From: Streptosporangium sp. NBC_01755
Lineage (GTDB): Bacteria > Actinomycetota > Actinomycetes > Streptosporangiales > Streptosporangiaceae
Length of the DNA stretch: 64,000 nucleotides
Direction: 5' to 3'
NCBI RefSeq assembly: GCF_035917995.1
Contig: NZ_CP109131.1
Span: 5,146,001 to 5,210,000 of the forward strand
Part shown: one piece after another, positions 20,290 through 30,210 of the stretch
Layout of the letters: each line of letters opens with the position of its first letter
Position numbering within the stretch: the first letter of the stretch is position 1
Program-made: the position numbers and the translations under genes
The notes under the pieces: generated by a model
The model's input: only the letters and a program-made list of their open reading frames with translations
Told to the model about the DNA's origin: nothing
Database searches by the model: none

Positions 20290-20340
20290 TGAACGGCGAA
20301 GGGCGGGCGTCCCGGTGGGACGCCCGCCCTTCGCCGTTCA
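20290..20340. terminator. Perfect 24-bp hairpin between convergent genes
   Basis: Arms 20290-20313 and 20317-20340 are perfectly complementary with a 3-base loop. It lies between cysM (+) and the DUF3352 gene (-), which is ideal for a bidirectional terminator. Confidence 0.8.
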
Positions 20341-20418
20341 CGATGGGGACCGATCCCCGGCGGGCGGAAGCCCGGCCGGGGATCGGGGGAGGTCTGATCG
20401 GTCAGGAGCCTCGGAGAG

Positions 20419-22227
20419 CTAGTCGTTGAACAGGAGCCTCAGCGAGAAGGTCGCCTCGCTGCCCGACTGGGTGCCGCTCATGCCCATGCCGCGCAGCACC
20501 TGGAGGTTGGCCTTCTCGTCGCCCTGCAGGCCGTTGAGATAGAGCTTCTCCACCTTGTCCAGGTCGACGTAGACGGCGAAGGTCGCCTCGTCGGCGTTGG
20601 GGATCGCGAGCTGGAAGGTCTCGCTGTCGCCCAGGGTGCCGTCCTTGTCGAGCTCGGCGGCGTACTCCTGCGAGCTGGCCAGGACGAAGGTGCCGTCACC
20701 GGGGACCTTGGCGAGCTGCGGGACGGTCGTCCCGGTGCCGGCAAGGTACTTCTCGATCTTGCCGACGATCTCCTGCGCCTTGGCCGGGTCGGTGACGATC
20801 TTCGCGCCGAACTTCGGCTGGTCGCCGTCGAGGCCGTTGGCGTCCAGCGCGAGGGTGATGTTCTTGCCGAGCAGCGTCACCAGATCGTCGGGAAGCGCCA
20901 GCCCGGACTGCTGCTGGGCCTGGTCGACGAGCTGCTGCACGCCACCGCCGCCGGCCGTGTCGGCCGACTTCATGAGCTGCGTCCACTGCTTGCCGATCAT
21001 CTCGCCGAGACCGGAGAACGAGGCCGCGCCGGCGGTGGAGGCCGGAAGCGCGCTGATCCGGGAGGCTTCGAGGGTGCCCATGTCCAGGTCCTGGGCGCCG
21101 CGGCTGATGCCCGCGAGCTCGACGTACCCGCTGTCGAAGCGGAGGGCACCGGCTACCCGGACGTTCTTGATCTGGGCGAGGGCGGTGGGGTCCTGGGTCG
21201 TCAGCTCGGGAGCCAGTTGGGCGATCTTGCCGGCGTCCGCCCAGAAGGAGAGGACGCCGGTCTCGCCGAGGGCGCTCAGGTCCTCGGAGAAGGTGGCGTT
21301 CTCCGACAGCGGCGCGGCGGCCGCGGCCTGGTCGGCCTCCGCCTGGGTGGGGCTGAGCAGCGCGTAGTCGTCGCGGAAGGCGATGCCGTACTTCTCCTCG
21401 CCCATCAGCTTGGCGATGCCCGCCTTGGCCTTGTCCTGGTCGGTGACCTGGACGGCCACCACGGCGCCGGGCTCCTTGGCGCCCTTGGCGGCCGGAGTCG
21501 CGGCCACGCCGACGCGAACGCCGAGCCACGGCTCGATGTCGGTGGCGTAGTTAACCTTGCTGAGGCTGTCGGACTCCTTCTTCAGCAGGTCGAAGATGGC
21601 CTGGCGCGGGTCGTCGCCGCTGAAGGAGTCCTTGGTGGTGGTGAACTTCCTGGCGATGTCGAACAGCGCCAGCTTCTGGTTCGCGGCCGGGTCGAGGTCA
21701 AGGCGTACGTAGCCGATGGCGTTGGCGGGCAGCACGTCGTGCGGCTGCGTGCCGCCGCCGCTGAGCAGGTTGACCGCGAAGACGCCGCCGCCGCCCACCA
21801 GGACCACGACCAGCGCGGCGATCGCCGCGAGCAGCCAGCCCTTACCGCCCTTGCGCGGGGGAGTTCCGGTCGGCTGCCCCGAGCCCAGGAAGTCGGGGCC
21901 CTGCTGCCAGTTCCCCGCCTGCTGCTGGTAGGCCTGCTGGCCATAGTTCTGCTGCTGCTGGCCGTAGGGCTGGCCGGCCTGCTGGCCGTAGTTCTGCTGG
22001 CCGTAGTTCTGCTGGGGGTTGTACTGGGGCTGGCCCTGCTGCGGGTAGGGCTGCCCCTGCTGGTAGCCCTGCTGGGGCTGGGGGTATCCGGGCTGGCCGT
22101 TCTGAGGATAGGCCTGCGTGTGCGGTTGGTCGCTTCGCTGCGCGCCCTCATTCCAGCGGTAGGCGATCGTCCTGTCGGGTTGCTGATCCGGGGTGGGCGA
22201 CTGGTCGGGGGGATTGTTGGCAGGCAT
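20419..22227 (-). CDS. DUF3352 membrane protein with Gln-rich N-terminus
   Basis: About 602 residues. A cytoplasmic N-terminal segment (about 1-125) is extremely rich in Gln, Tyr, Gly, Pro and Asn, with repeated QPYPQQGQPQ, NYGQQ and YGQQ blocks. One transmembrane helix follows (about 132-155, LLAAIAALVVVLVGGGGVFA), then a large extracytoplasmic DUF3352 domain. Function unknown. The N-terminus is low-complexity and prion-like in composition. Confidence 0.8.
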   Translation of the reverse strand: MPANNPPDQSPTPDQQPDRTIAYRWNEGAQRSDQPHTQAYPQNGQPGYPQPQQGYQQGQPYPQQGQPQYNPQQNYGQQNYGQQAGQPYGQQQQNYGQQAYQQQAGNWQQGPDFLGSGQPTGTPPRKGGKGWLLAAIAALVVVLVGGGGVFAVNLLSGGGTQPHDVLPANAIGYVRLDLDPAANQKLALFDIARKFTTTKDSFSGDDPRQAIFDLLKKESDSLSKVNYATDIEPWLGVRVGVAATPAAKGAKEPGAVVAVQVTDQDKAKAGIAKLMGEEKYGIAFRDDYALLSPTQAEADQAAAAAPLSENATFSEDLSALGETGVLSFWADAGKIAQLAPELTTQDPTALAQIKNVRVAGALRFDSGYVELAGISRGAQDLDMGTLEASRISALPASTAGAASFSGLGEMIGKQWTQLMKSADTAGGGGVQQLVDQAQQQSGLALPDDLVTLLGKNITLALDANGLDGDQPKFGAKIVTDPAKAQEIVGKIEKYLAGTGTTVPQLAKVPGDGTFVLASSQEYAAELDKDGTLGDSETFQLAIPNADEATFAVYVDLDKVEKLYLNGLQGDEKANLQVLRGMGMSGTQSGSEATFSLRLLFND

Positions 22228-22233
22228 GATCAC

Positions 22234-22688
22234 TCACAATGTGGACTTCGTGGATATAAAGAAGCTAGTGCACATTGCTAGCAACCCGCTTGCATTGAAC
22301 TAACCATGTGATTGGTACGTCTAAGCGGGATCGAGCCCGCTCTCTGGGGCTTCATTCGGCCTTATGGGCTTTGTCATGCTATTTCCGCAGGTGGTCGCCA
22401 GGCCTTCTTCCGGCCGGCTCTGACCTTTCCTGGGGCTCGGGCGGCTCCGGAAACCGTGGGGAATCTCGCGACCCGGTTGCCTTCAGACCCGTTTCGGGCT
22501 CGGTTTGGATTCGGATCGGTCTCGGGGTCAGGCTCGGGTGCGGCTCGGGTGCGGCTCGGGTGCGGCTTGGGTACGGCTCGGATTCGGCTCGGGTGCGGCT
22601 CGGCTGGTGAAGCGTCAGGGGGGCGGGGAAACGGAGGTCGCGGGGGGTAGGTAAAGTGAGCTCTCTAGAACAAGGTTCGGGAGTGTGG
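22234..22688. other. Intergenic stretch, 455 bp
   Basis: This holds the promoter side of the DUF3352 gene (an AT-richer part around 22235-22310, with an imperfect GCTAG..CTAGC dyad near 22263-22283), then GC-rich sequence with an 11-bp tandem repeat at 22531-22603. No gene of convincing codon pattern is present. Confidence 0.6.
22531..22603 (+). repeat. 11-bp tandem repeat, about 6.6 copies
   Basis: The unit GGCTCGGGTGC occurs at 22531, 22542, 22553 (identical), at 22564 and 22575 (diverged), at 22586, and a partial copy at 22597. It ends 85 bp upstream of the thioesterase start. Function unknown; simple slippage repeat. Confidence 0.85.
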
Positions 22689-23480
22689 ATGACGAAGTTC
22701 GACGAGGCGACAGAGGCGATCCGGGTGGACGAGACCACCTACGACGTGTGCCTCGACCCCGGATACTCAGTCGGCGGGCCCCTCAACGGCGGCTACCTGA
22801 TGGCCGTGCTGCTGCGCGCGGTCGTGGACGCCTCCCCCCATGAGCACCCGGTGACCACCGGCGCCCAGTTCCTGCGCGCCGCCGTCCCAGGCCCCGCGCA
22901 GGTGCGCCTGGAGCAGATCAAGACCGGCCGCACCGTCACGATGACCCGGGCCAGCCTGGTCAGGGACGGCGACTCCATCATCGAGTCCCTCGTCACGACC
23001 GCGACCCTCGACGGCGCCGCCCCCGACTGGACGGACGGACCATCGGCGGCGATGCCGCCGATGGAGCGGTGCCTCCGGCTGCCCGCTCCCAAGACCGAGT
23101 CGAACATGACGCTCAACGCCCAGATGGACCTGGCGTTCGACCCTCCCACCATCGGGTGGCTCGACGGCAAGCCCAGCGGCCGCCCCGAGGCCCGCGCCTA
23201 CTTCCGGATGGCCGAGCCACAGGACCCCGACCCGTACGTGCTGGCACTGGCCGTGGACTGCCTGCCGCCGGTGGTCTTCTCCGCCGGAAAGCGTGGCTGG
23301 GCCCCCACCGTCGACCTCACCTGGCACCTGCGCGCCCTGCCCGCCCCCGGTTGGCTGACCCTCATCGCCGGAGGCAGGCTGATCAACGACGGCTGGTTCG
23401 ACGAGGACGTCGAGGTCTGGGACTCCGCGGGCCGCCTGGTCGCCCAGTCCCGCCAGCTGGCTCGCGTCGGGCGGGGCTGA
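22689..23480 (+). CDS. Acyl-CoA thioesterase-like (double hot dog) protein
   Basis: 263 residues from ATG 22689 (GGGAG upstream). The N-terminal half has the hot-dog pattern GGPLNGGYLMAVLLRAV, VTTGAQFLRAAVPGPAQV and IKTGRTVTMTRASLVRDG; the C-terminal half has the second module (AVDCLPPVVFS, LTWHLRALPAPGWL). It should hydrolyse acyl-CoA thioesters; the substrate range is unknown. Confidence 0.87.
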   Translation: MTKFDEATEAIRVDETTYDVCLDPGYSVGGPLNGGYLMAVLLRAVVDASPHEHPVTTGAQFLRAAVPGPAQVRLEQIKTGRTVTMTRASLVRDGDSIIESLVTTATLDGAAPDWTDGPSAAMPPMERCLRLPAPKTESNMTLNAQMDLAFDPPTIGWLDGKPSGRPEARAYFRMAEPQDPDPYVLALAVDCLPPVVFSAGKRGWAPTVDLTWHLRALPAPGWLTLIAGGRLINDGWFDEDVEVWDSAGRLVAQSRQLARVGRG

Positions 23481-23585
23481 CACCCGCAGGGCCGGTCGGG
23501 CGAGCGGCCCCGCGCCTATCGCGCGACTTTCCATGTCGACTACGCCATCTGACACCCGCGGGGCCGGCCGGGTGAGCGGCCCCGC
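23477..23585 (+). terminator. Duplicated hairpin terminator after thioesterase gene
   Basis: Two near-identical 37-bp copies start at 23477 and 23549, 72 bp apart. Each can form a GC-rich stem with arms of the type GGGGCCG/CGGCCCC. The first copy contains the thioesterase stop codon. This looks like a tandem duplication producing a double terminator. Confidence 0.55.
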
Positions 23586-23676
23586 AGAGCGGGAAAACAC
23601 AAGGCCGAATCGGTAATAGGCGTTGTGAGGATTCTTACCGTGTTCGATCGTCCCAGGTCGCCTAGCCTTGGGAACT

Positions 23677-24498
23677 GTGTCGCAAGCGAGTGTTGGAATC
23701 TTTGACAGCGGTGTCGGCGGCCTCACGGTGGCTCGGGCGATCATCGACCAGTTGCCCAACGAGTCGATCCTCTACGTGGCGGACACGGCGAGGCAGCCGT
23801 ACGGCCCCAAGACCATCGCGCAGGTCCGCGCCTACGCGCTGGAGGTGATGGATCACCTTGTCGAGCACGACGTGAAGATGCTGGTGATCGCGTGCAACAG
23901 CGCCAGCGCGGCAGTGCTCCGCGATGCCCGCGAGCGCTACGACGTGCCGGTCGTCGAGGTGATCCAGCCGGCCACCCGCCGTGCCGTACGTGCCACCCGT
24001 AACGGCAGGGTCGGGGTGATCGGGACCAGGGCCACCATCGAGTCGATGGCGTACCACGACGCGTTCGCCGCGGCCCCCGACGTCCGGCTGACCGGAGTGG
24101 CGGCGCCGCGCCTGGTGGAGTTCGTCGAGCGCGGGGAGACCATGAGCGAGGAGCTCATCGACGTCATCCGCGAATACCTGGAGCCGGTGCTCGCCGACCG
24201 GTGCGACACGTTGATCCTGGGATGCACGCACTACCCGCTCCTCATCGGGCCGATCTCCTACGTGGTGGGAGACGGCGTCACGCTGGTGTCCAGCGCCGAC
24301 GAGACGGCCAAGGACGTGTACCGCATCCTGCACGACCGGGGTCTGGCCGCCGTAGGGGGTGCGCCCAGACACCGTTTCCGCGCCACCGGTGACGCGGGCC
24401 TCTTCGCTGACCTCGGACGACGCTTCCTCGGACCGGAGATCGATGCGGTCGAGGTGGCGGTGGTGGGTGATGTTTCGAACAACGGGCATCGCGCGTGA
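23677..24498 (+). CDS. murI: Glutamate racemase
   Basis: 273 residues. It provides D-glutamate for peptidoglycan. The two catalytic cysteines are Cys73 ([10 protein letters not shown]) and Cys183 (LGCTHYPLL). The [13 protein letters not shown] motif is at the N-terminus. GTG 23677 is the start by family fit. The genes that follow keep the mycobacterial order (murI, MBL protein, rph, rdgB). Confidence 0.95.
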   Translation: MSQASVGIFDSGVGGLTVARAIIDQLPNESILYVADTARQPYGPKTIAQVRAYALEVMDHLVEHDVKMLVIACNSASAAVLRDARERYDVPVVEVIQPATRRAVRATRNGRVGVIGTRATIESMAYHDAFAAAPDVRLTGVAAPRLVEFVERGETMSEELIDVIREYLEPVLADRCDTLILGCTHYPLLIGPISYVVGDGVTLVSSADETAKDVYRILHDRGLAAVGGAPRHRFRATGDAGLFADLGRRFLGPEIDAVEVAVVGDVSNNGHRA

Positions 24499-24607
24499 CG
24501 GTGTTCCGGCGTTCCGTAGGGGGAGCGCCGGAAAGGGCGGGGCGGCCACCGGCGCCCGCGCCGTGCCGCGCGGCGCGGCGCCGCACTGTGAACCGTAGGA
24601 GGCCGCC

Positions 24608-25360
24608 GTGAGATTGACGATCATCGGGTGCTCGGGAAGCTTTCCCGGCCCTGACAGCCCTTCCTCCTGCTATCTGCTGGAGGCGGAGGGGTTCCGCATG
24701 CTGCTGGACTTCGGGAACGGCGCGCTCGGCGCGCTCCAGAGGCACCTCGGCCTGTACGACGTGGACGCGATCTGCCTGTCGCACCTGCACGCCGACCACT
24801 GCCTCGACATGTGCCCGTACCACGTGGTCCGCACCTACTCGCCCGAGGGCCCGCTGCCCAGGGTGCCGGTGTACGCGCCCGCCGACGCGCGCCGGCGCCT
24901 GAACTCGGCCTACGCGATGCCGGACGAACCGTCGCTCGACACGGCCTTCGACTTCGTGGAACTGATGCCGGGAACGTTCGAGGTCGGCCCGTTCGAGGTG
25001 ACGACCGCGCTGATGAACCACCCGGTGGAGACCTACGGGTTCAGGGTCTCCCACGGCGGGCGCTCGGTGGCCTACTCGGGCGACACCGGCGAGAGCGCCG
25101 AGCTGGTCAAGCTCGCCTCCGGGGCGGACGTGTTCCTGTGTGAGGCGTCACACCTCGATCGGCCCGAACTCCCCGCCGGCCTGCACCTGAGCGGCCGCCA
25201 GGCGGCCGAGCACGCGGCCAGGGCGGAGGTGGACACCCTGGTGCTGACCCACCTGGTGCCCTGGAACGATCACGACCGCGTCAGGGAGGACGCCTCCCGC
25301 GGTGGGTTCGGCGGGCGCATGGAACTCGCACGAAGCGGGCTCCGGTATGACCTAGGGTGA
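24608..25360 (+). CDS. MBL-fold hydrolase, Rv1339-like (candidate cyclic-nucleotide phosphodiesterase)
   Basis: 250 residues. The metallo-beta-lactamase signature is SHLHADHC (His59, His61, Asp63, His64), with further metal ligands in SGDTG and the later LTHLVPW. Position between murI and rph matches Rv1339, an atypical class II cAMP phosphodiesterase, also related to RNase Z. The substrate here is inferred from synteny, not from sequence. Confidence 0.9.
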   Translation: MRLTIIGCSGSFPGPDSPSSCYLLEAEGFRMLLDFGNGALGALQRHLGLYDVDAICLSHLHADHCLDMCPYHVVRTYSPEGPLPRVPVYAPADARRRLNSAYAMPDEPSLDTAFDFVELMPGTFEVGPFEVTTALMNHPVETYGFRVSHGGRSVAYSGDTGESAELVKLASGADVFLCEASHLDRPELPAGLHLSGRQAAEHAARAEVDTLVLTHLVPWNDHDRVREDASRGGFGGRMELARSGLRYDLG

Positions 25361-25365
25361 ACTTC

Positions 25366-26078
<713 letters not shown>

Positions 26079-26082
<4 letters not shown>

Positions 26083-26687
26083 GCAGGCCCCGTGTCGTCC
26101 TCGCAACCCGGAACGCCGGGAAGATCGCCGAGCTGCGCCGGATCCTGGCCGATGCCGAGGTCCCGGTGGAGATCGTCGGGCTTGAGGAGTTCCCCGAGAT
26201 CGGCGACGTCGCCGAGACCGGCCTGACCTTCGCGGAGAACGCCCTGCTCAAGGCGCACGCGGTGGCCCGGCAGTCCGGCCTGCCGGCGATCGCCGACGAC
26301 TCAGGCCTCTGTGTCGACGCGCTGAACGGCATGCCGGGCATCTTCTCCGCCCGCTGGTCGGGAAAGCACGGCGACGACCTGGCCAACCTCGACCTGCTGC
26401 TCGCCCAGGTCTCCGACGTGCCCGCCGAGCACCGGGGCGCGCACTTCGCCTGCGCCGCCGCGCTGGCGCTCCCCTCCGGAGCGGAACGGGTGATCGAGGG
26501 CGCGCTGCACGGCGTGATCATCGATACCCCGCGCGGCACCAATGGCTTCGGCTACGACCCGATCCTGCTCCCCGAGGGTGAGACCCGTACCACCGCCGAG
26601 TTGTCCGCCGCGGAGAAGGACGCCATCAGCCACCGGGGTCGTGCCTTCCGCGCCCTGGCCCCCATCCTCGCCGAAGTGCTCGTCTGA
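26079..26687 (+). CDS. rdgB: Non-canonical purine NTP pyrophosphatase (RdgB/HAM1)
   Basis: 202 residues. It hydrolyses dITP and XTP to monophosphates, cleansing the nucleotide pool. Motifs are [37 protein letters not shown], and NGFGYDPIL with DAISHRGRA. Its start overlaps the rph stop. Confidence 0.95.
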
Positions 26688-26754
26688 CTTATCCCGGCGA
26701 GTCTGTAATCGGCGTGTAAGAACCCGCGGCCCGGATGGGCGTAGCGTCGAAGGT

Positions 26755-28500
26755 ATGCAGAGCAACAGGCGCATGCCCTCGTGGGCCGCGGCGCTGATCG
26801 GCCTGGTGTCCGGCGCGGTGGCGGTCGGGGTGTCCCTGCTCGTCGCGGGCCTGGTGAACCCCTCCGCCTTCCCGATCGTCGCGGTGGGCAACTCGGCGGT
26901 CGACCTCACCCCGGCCGCGCTCAAGGAGTGGGCGATCCGCACCTTCGGCGAGAACGACAAGGTCGTGCTGCTCGGCGGGATCTTCGTGGTCATGGCGCTC
27001 ATCGCCGCCGCGCTGGGCATCGCCGCCGCCCACGACGTCCGGTACGGCCTGGTGGGCCTGGCCGCCTTCGGCCTCGTCGGAGTCGTCGCCGTGCTGACCC
27101 GGCCGGACTCCGGGCTCGCGGACGTCCTGCCGACCGTGGTCGGCGTCGGTGCGGGCATGTTCGCGCTGCGACGGATCATCCGCCGCTCCCTCGTGCCCGT
27201 CGAAGAGTTCGCCGGCGCCTCGACCGGTCCGTACGGCGACCGGGAGCACCCGATGCCCGGCGGCGCCGCGGGCGCGGCGGGGACCGCGCACGGCGCCGGA
27301 CCGTGGGAGATCGCGCAGGGGGCGCCACGGAAGGACGCGCCGGATTCATCGCCGGAGCCTCTGCCGGAGGCCGGGGAACGGCACGAGCCGGCCACGCCGC
27401 CGGTCATGCGGGCCGGGAGAGACCTGCGCGCGTTCGACCGCCGGGGCCTGCTGACCGGTGTGCTCGGCGGCGTCGCCGTCGCCGGGGTGGCCGGGCTCGC
27501 CGGACGCCTGCTGTCGGGGCGGGCCGAGGTGAGCGTGGCGCGCAACAGCATCGCGCTGCCCCGGCCCACGACCCCCCTCGCGCCGCTGCCCACCGGGGTC
27601 GACCTCAAAATCAAGGGCCTGTCGCCGTTCGTCACCCCGAACAACGACTTCTACCGGGTCGACACCGCCCTGGTCGTCCCTCAGGTGGACCCGAGCAGCT
27701 GGACTCTCAAGATCCACGGCATGGTCGACCGCCCGGTCGAGCTCACCTTCGCCGACCTGATGAAGCGCACCGTGGTCGAGGCCGACGTCACGCTCTGCTG
27801 TGTCTCCAACGAGGTCGGCGGCCCCTACATCGGCAACGCCCGCTGGCTGGGCGTCAGGCTGGCCGACGTGCTGCGCGACGCGGGTGTCCAGAAAGGCGCC
27901 GACATGCTGCTCAGCACTTCCGCCGACGGCTGGACCGCCGGAACCCCGGTCGACGTCGTCCTCGACGGCCGCGACGCCCTGCTGGCCTTCGGCATGAACG
28001 GCGAGGTGCTTCCCGTCGACCACGGCTTCCCGGTCCGCCAGGTCGTCCCAGGTCTCTACGGCTACGTCTCGGCCACCAAGTGGGTCACCGAGATCAAGGT
28101 CACCCGCTTCGACGAGGACGAGGCCTACTGGACGCCCAGGGGCTGGTCGGCCAAGGGCCCGGTCAAGACCGAGTCCCGCATCGACCTGCCCAGGGACGGC
28201 GCGAGCGTCCCGGCGGGCCGCACCGTCGTCGCGGGCGTCGCCTGGGCCCAGCACAAGGGTGTGGACGCGGTCGAGGTCCGCGTCGATGGGGGCCAGTGGC
28301 GCCAGGCCCGTCTCGCCGAGGCCCCCACCGCCGACACCTGGCGCCAGTGGGTCCTCGACGACTGGGACGCCACCCCGGGCAGCCACACCATCGAGGTCCG
28401 CGCCACCGACGCCACCGGCTACACCCAGACCCCCGACCGAGCCCCGATAGCCCCCGACGGTGCCACCGGCTGGCACACCATCCAGGTGCGGGTCAGCTGA
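26755..28500 (+). CDS. Membrane-anchored molybdopterin oxidoreductase, sulfite-oxidase fold
   Basis: 581 residues. About four N-terminal transmembrane segments (residues about 8-120) precede a linker, another hydrophobic segment near residues 232-252, and a catalytic region with the sulfite-oxidase molybdopterin fold. The Mo-binding cysteine is in VTLCCVSNEVGG (Cys348 or Cys349). The C-terminal part is an Ig-like dimerisation domain (AGVAWAQHKGVDAVEVRVDG). A likely role is reduction or oxidation of an oxidised or sulfur-containing substrate at the cell envelope; the substrate is not known. ATG 26755 follows AAGG. Confidence 0.88.
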   Translation: MQSNRRMPSWAAALIGLVSGAVAVGVSLLVAGLVNPSAFPIVAVGNSAVDLTPAALKEWAIRTFGENDKVVLLGGIFVVMALIAAALGIAAAHDVRYGLVGLAAFGLVGVVAVLTRPDSGLADVLPTVVGVGAGMFALRRIIRRSLVPVEEFAGASTGPYGDREHPMPGGAAGAAGTAHGAGPWEIAQGAPRKDAPDSSPEPLPEAGERHEPATPPVMRAGRDLRAFDRRGLLTGVLGGVAVAGVAGLAGRLLSGRAEVSVARNSIALPRPTTPLAPLPTGVDLKIKGLSPFVTPNNDFYRVDTALVVPQVDPSSWTLKIHGMVDRPVELTFADLMKRTVVEADVTLCCVSNEVGGPYIGNARWLGVRLADVLRDAGVQKGADMLLSTSADGWTAGTPVDVVLDGRDALLAFGMNGEVLPVDHGFPVRQVVPGLYGYVSATKWVTEIKVTRFDEDEAYWTPRGWSAKGPVKTESRIDLPRDGASVPAGRTVVAGVAWAQHKGVDAVEVRVDGGQWRQARLAEAPTADTWRQWVLDDWDATPGSHTIEVRATDATGYTQTPDRAPIAPDGATGWHTIQVRVS

Positions 28501-28576
28501 CTCAGGCTGTATTCGAACCATCCCGGTGGCTCTCGATCAGTAGTCTTTCGACCACCGACATAGGGATGGTGCGCCG

Positions 28577-28732
28577 GTGAGCCCTGTACGCCGCTGGCAG
28601 GAGGTCAAGGCCGAGGCACACCGGCTGTATCCCGAGATGGCCGACCCGGAGCGGCAGGCCGCTGCCGAAGCCGAGTTGGATGCGTATGCGGTCGGCTATC
28701 ACCTGGCGGAAGGGGAATCTTTCCCTCGTTGA
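28577..28732 (+). pseudogene. 51-aa N-terminal fragment of a HigA/XRE-type antitoxin
   Basis: The GTG frame encodes 51 residues containing RRWQEVKAEAHRLYPEM and AYAVGYHLAE. This resembles the N-terminal arm that precedes the helix-turn-helix in HigA-like XRE antitoxins (WxxVKAE...GYHLAELR). The HTH that should follow is absent; the frame ends in EGESFPR. Either a true small protein or, more likely, a truncated remnant. It ends 18 bp before the XRE/TPR gene region. Confidence 0.45.
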
Positions 28733-28786
28733 CAGGGGTGGCTCGTTATCGTGGAGACGCCGCGCAGTCGCGAGGAGGGCACCGAG

Positions 28787-30007
28787 ATGACCGGGCAGGA
28801 CTGGAACCCCGACCTGACGTACGCCGAGCGTAGCGAGCACACCGGGGACCGGATAGCCAAGGCGCGGAAGCTCCGAAATCTCACCCAGGAAGGCTTGGCC
28901 GGGCTCGCGCATGTCTCTCGAAGCTTGATCGCCAAGGTCGAGTCGGGCGCCAGGCCCGCCACCCCGTCTCTTGTCGCAGCTGTCGCACGGGCCTGCTCGG
29001 TGGATCCGGCGGAGATCAACGGGCAACCATACCGGGGCACCGACGAACGCAGTGACGCCGTGCACGCGGCGATTCCTGCCATTCGTGTGGCCTTGGCCTA
29101 TGTGGACGTCGCACCCGAACTGGGCATGCCTCCCCGAACGCTCGACGAGTTGGCCGCTGAGGTGGTCGCGCTTCAGAAGCTTCAAAAATCTGTGTCGTAC
29201 GCCCAGCTCGGCGCTCTGCTGCCTGCGCTCCTGGAGGAATTGACGATTCAGGTCATGGAACTGGATACGGTTCGTGCCTGGCGTCTGCTCAACCGTGCTC
29301 AAGCGCTGGCTGGATCCCTGGTACGCCGCCTCGGCTACAACGACCTGGCACAGGTCGTGGTGGAACGAACGACGCTCTCCGCGCAGCGCGCGGAAGATCC
29401 ATATCTGCCGTATGTGGTCACCCTGGGCCGGGCACGGTTGCTGATGACCATGGGTTCCTGGGATGTCGCCCTCAAAATGGTCCAGCAGGCCATGAGTAAA
29501 GTCGATCAGGATAACCCGGTGTCAACGGAGGTTTTCGGGGCGCTGCATCTGAACGCGGCCATCACCGCCGCGAGAGCGGGGAAGACAGCGGATGCCTGGG
29601 AGCACCACGGGACCGCGACCGAGGCGGCGGCACGGATCAGCCCAAGAGATCGTCGCGACCCTTACGGCCTGCAGATGAACCCGGGGAACGCCTCAATTCA
29701 CGGGTGTGCGGTGGCCGTCGAACTGGGTGATTTCGATCAAGCCATTCGGCTGGACCAGGGTGTCGACCTATCCGGACCGGACAACAATGACGAGCGCCGG
29801 GCGCACCACGAGATCGACATGGCAAGGGCTCATCTGTGGGTCAACGACAACGACAGGGCGCTCAAGCGCATGATCAACGCTGAGCGGGTCGCGCCGCAGA
29901 TGACGCGCTTCCACCCTTCGGCAAGAGAGGCGGTCCGCCAGCTCGTACGAGTCCATCGCAGGATTCCGGAACCACTGCGTGCGCTGCAAGGGCGCATGAC
30001 CGTCTGA
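28787..30007 (+). CDS. XRE-family regulator with C-terminal TPR region
   Basis: 406 residues from ATG 28787, chosen because GAGGAGG lies at good spacing. The N-terminal HTH is clear: DRIAKARKLRNLTQEGLAGL, SRSLIAKVESGARPATPSL. The C-terminal two thirds are helical repeats of the TPR type found in actinobacterial XRE regulators. The last 58 residues (from about AHLWVNDNDRALKRM) match a broken gene at 36549, so this locus had two related regulators. Probably regulates neighbouring accessory genes. Confidence 0.9.
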   Translation: MTGQDWNPDLTYAERSEHTGDRIAKARKLRNLTQEGLAGLAHVSRSLIAKVESGARPATPSLVAAVARACSVDPAEINGQPYRGTDERSDAVHAAIPAIRVALAYVDVAPELGMPPRTLDELAAEVVALQKLQKSVSYAQLGALLPALLEELTIQVMELDTVRAWRLLNRAQALAGSLVRRLGYNDLAQVVVERTTLSAQRAEDPYLPYVVTLGRARLLMTMGSWDVALKMVQQAMSKVDQDNPVSTEVFGALHLNAAITAARAGKTADAWEHHGTATEAAARISPRDRRDPYGLQMNPGNASIHGCAVAVELGDFDQAIRLDQGVDLSGPDNNDERRAHHEIDMARAHLWVNDNDRALKRMINAERVAPQMTRFHPSAREAVRQLVRVHRRIPEPLRALQGRMTV

Positions 30008-30210
30008 AGGGTCGGTGTGTCAAGGGGGCTGCTGCGCACAAGCTTTGCACGTTACATAGGCGCGTACACGGCATGCGTTACAGAGGCGACCTACGGGAAC
30101 GCCATGTTGATCTTTGTGTATCGCGAACCTTCGTTTATGAGAGCCGCTCTCGGCAGGCCGGGCAGGTGAGCGTTACCATGTGAACCTTCTCTCTGATCGG
30201 AGACCCGCGG

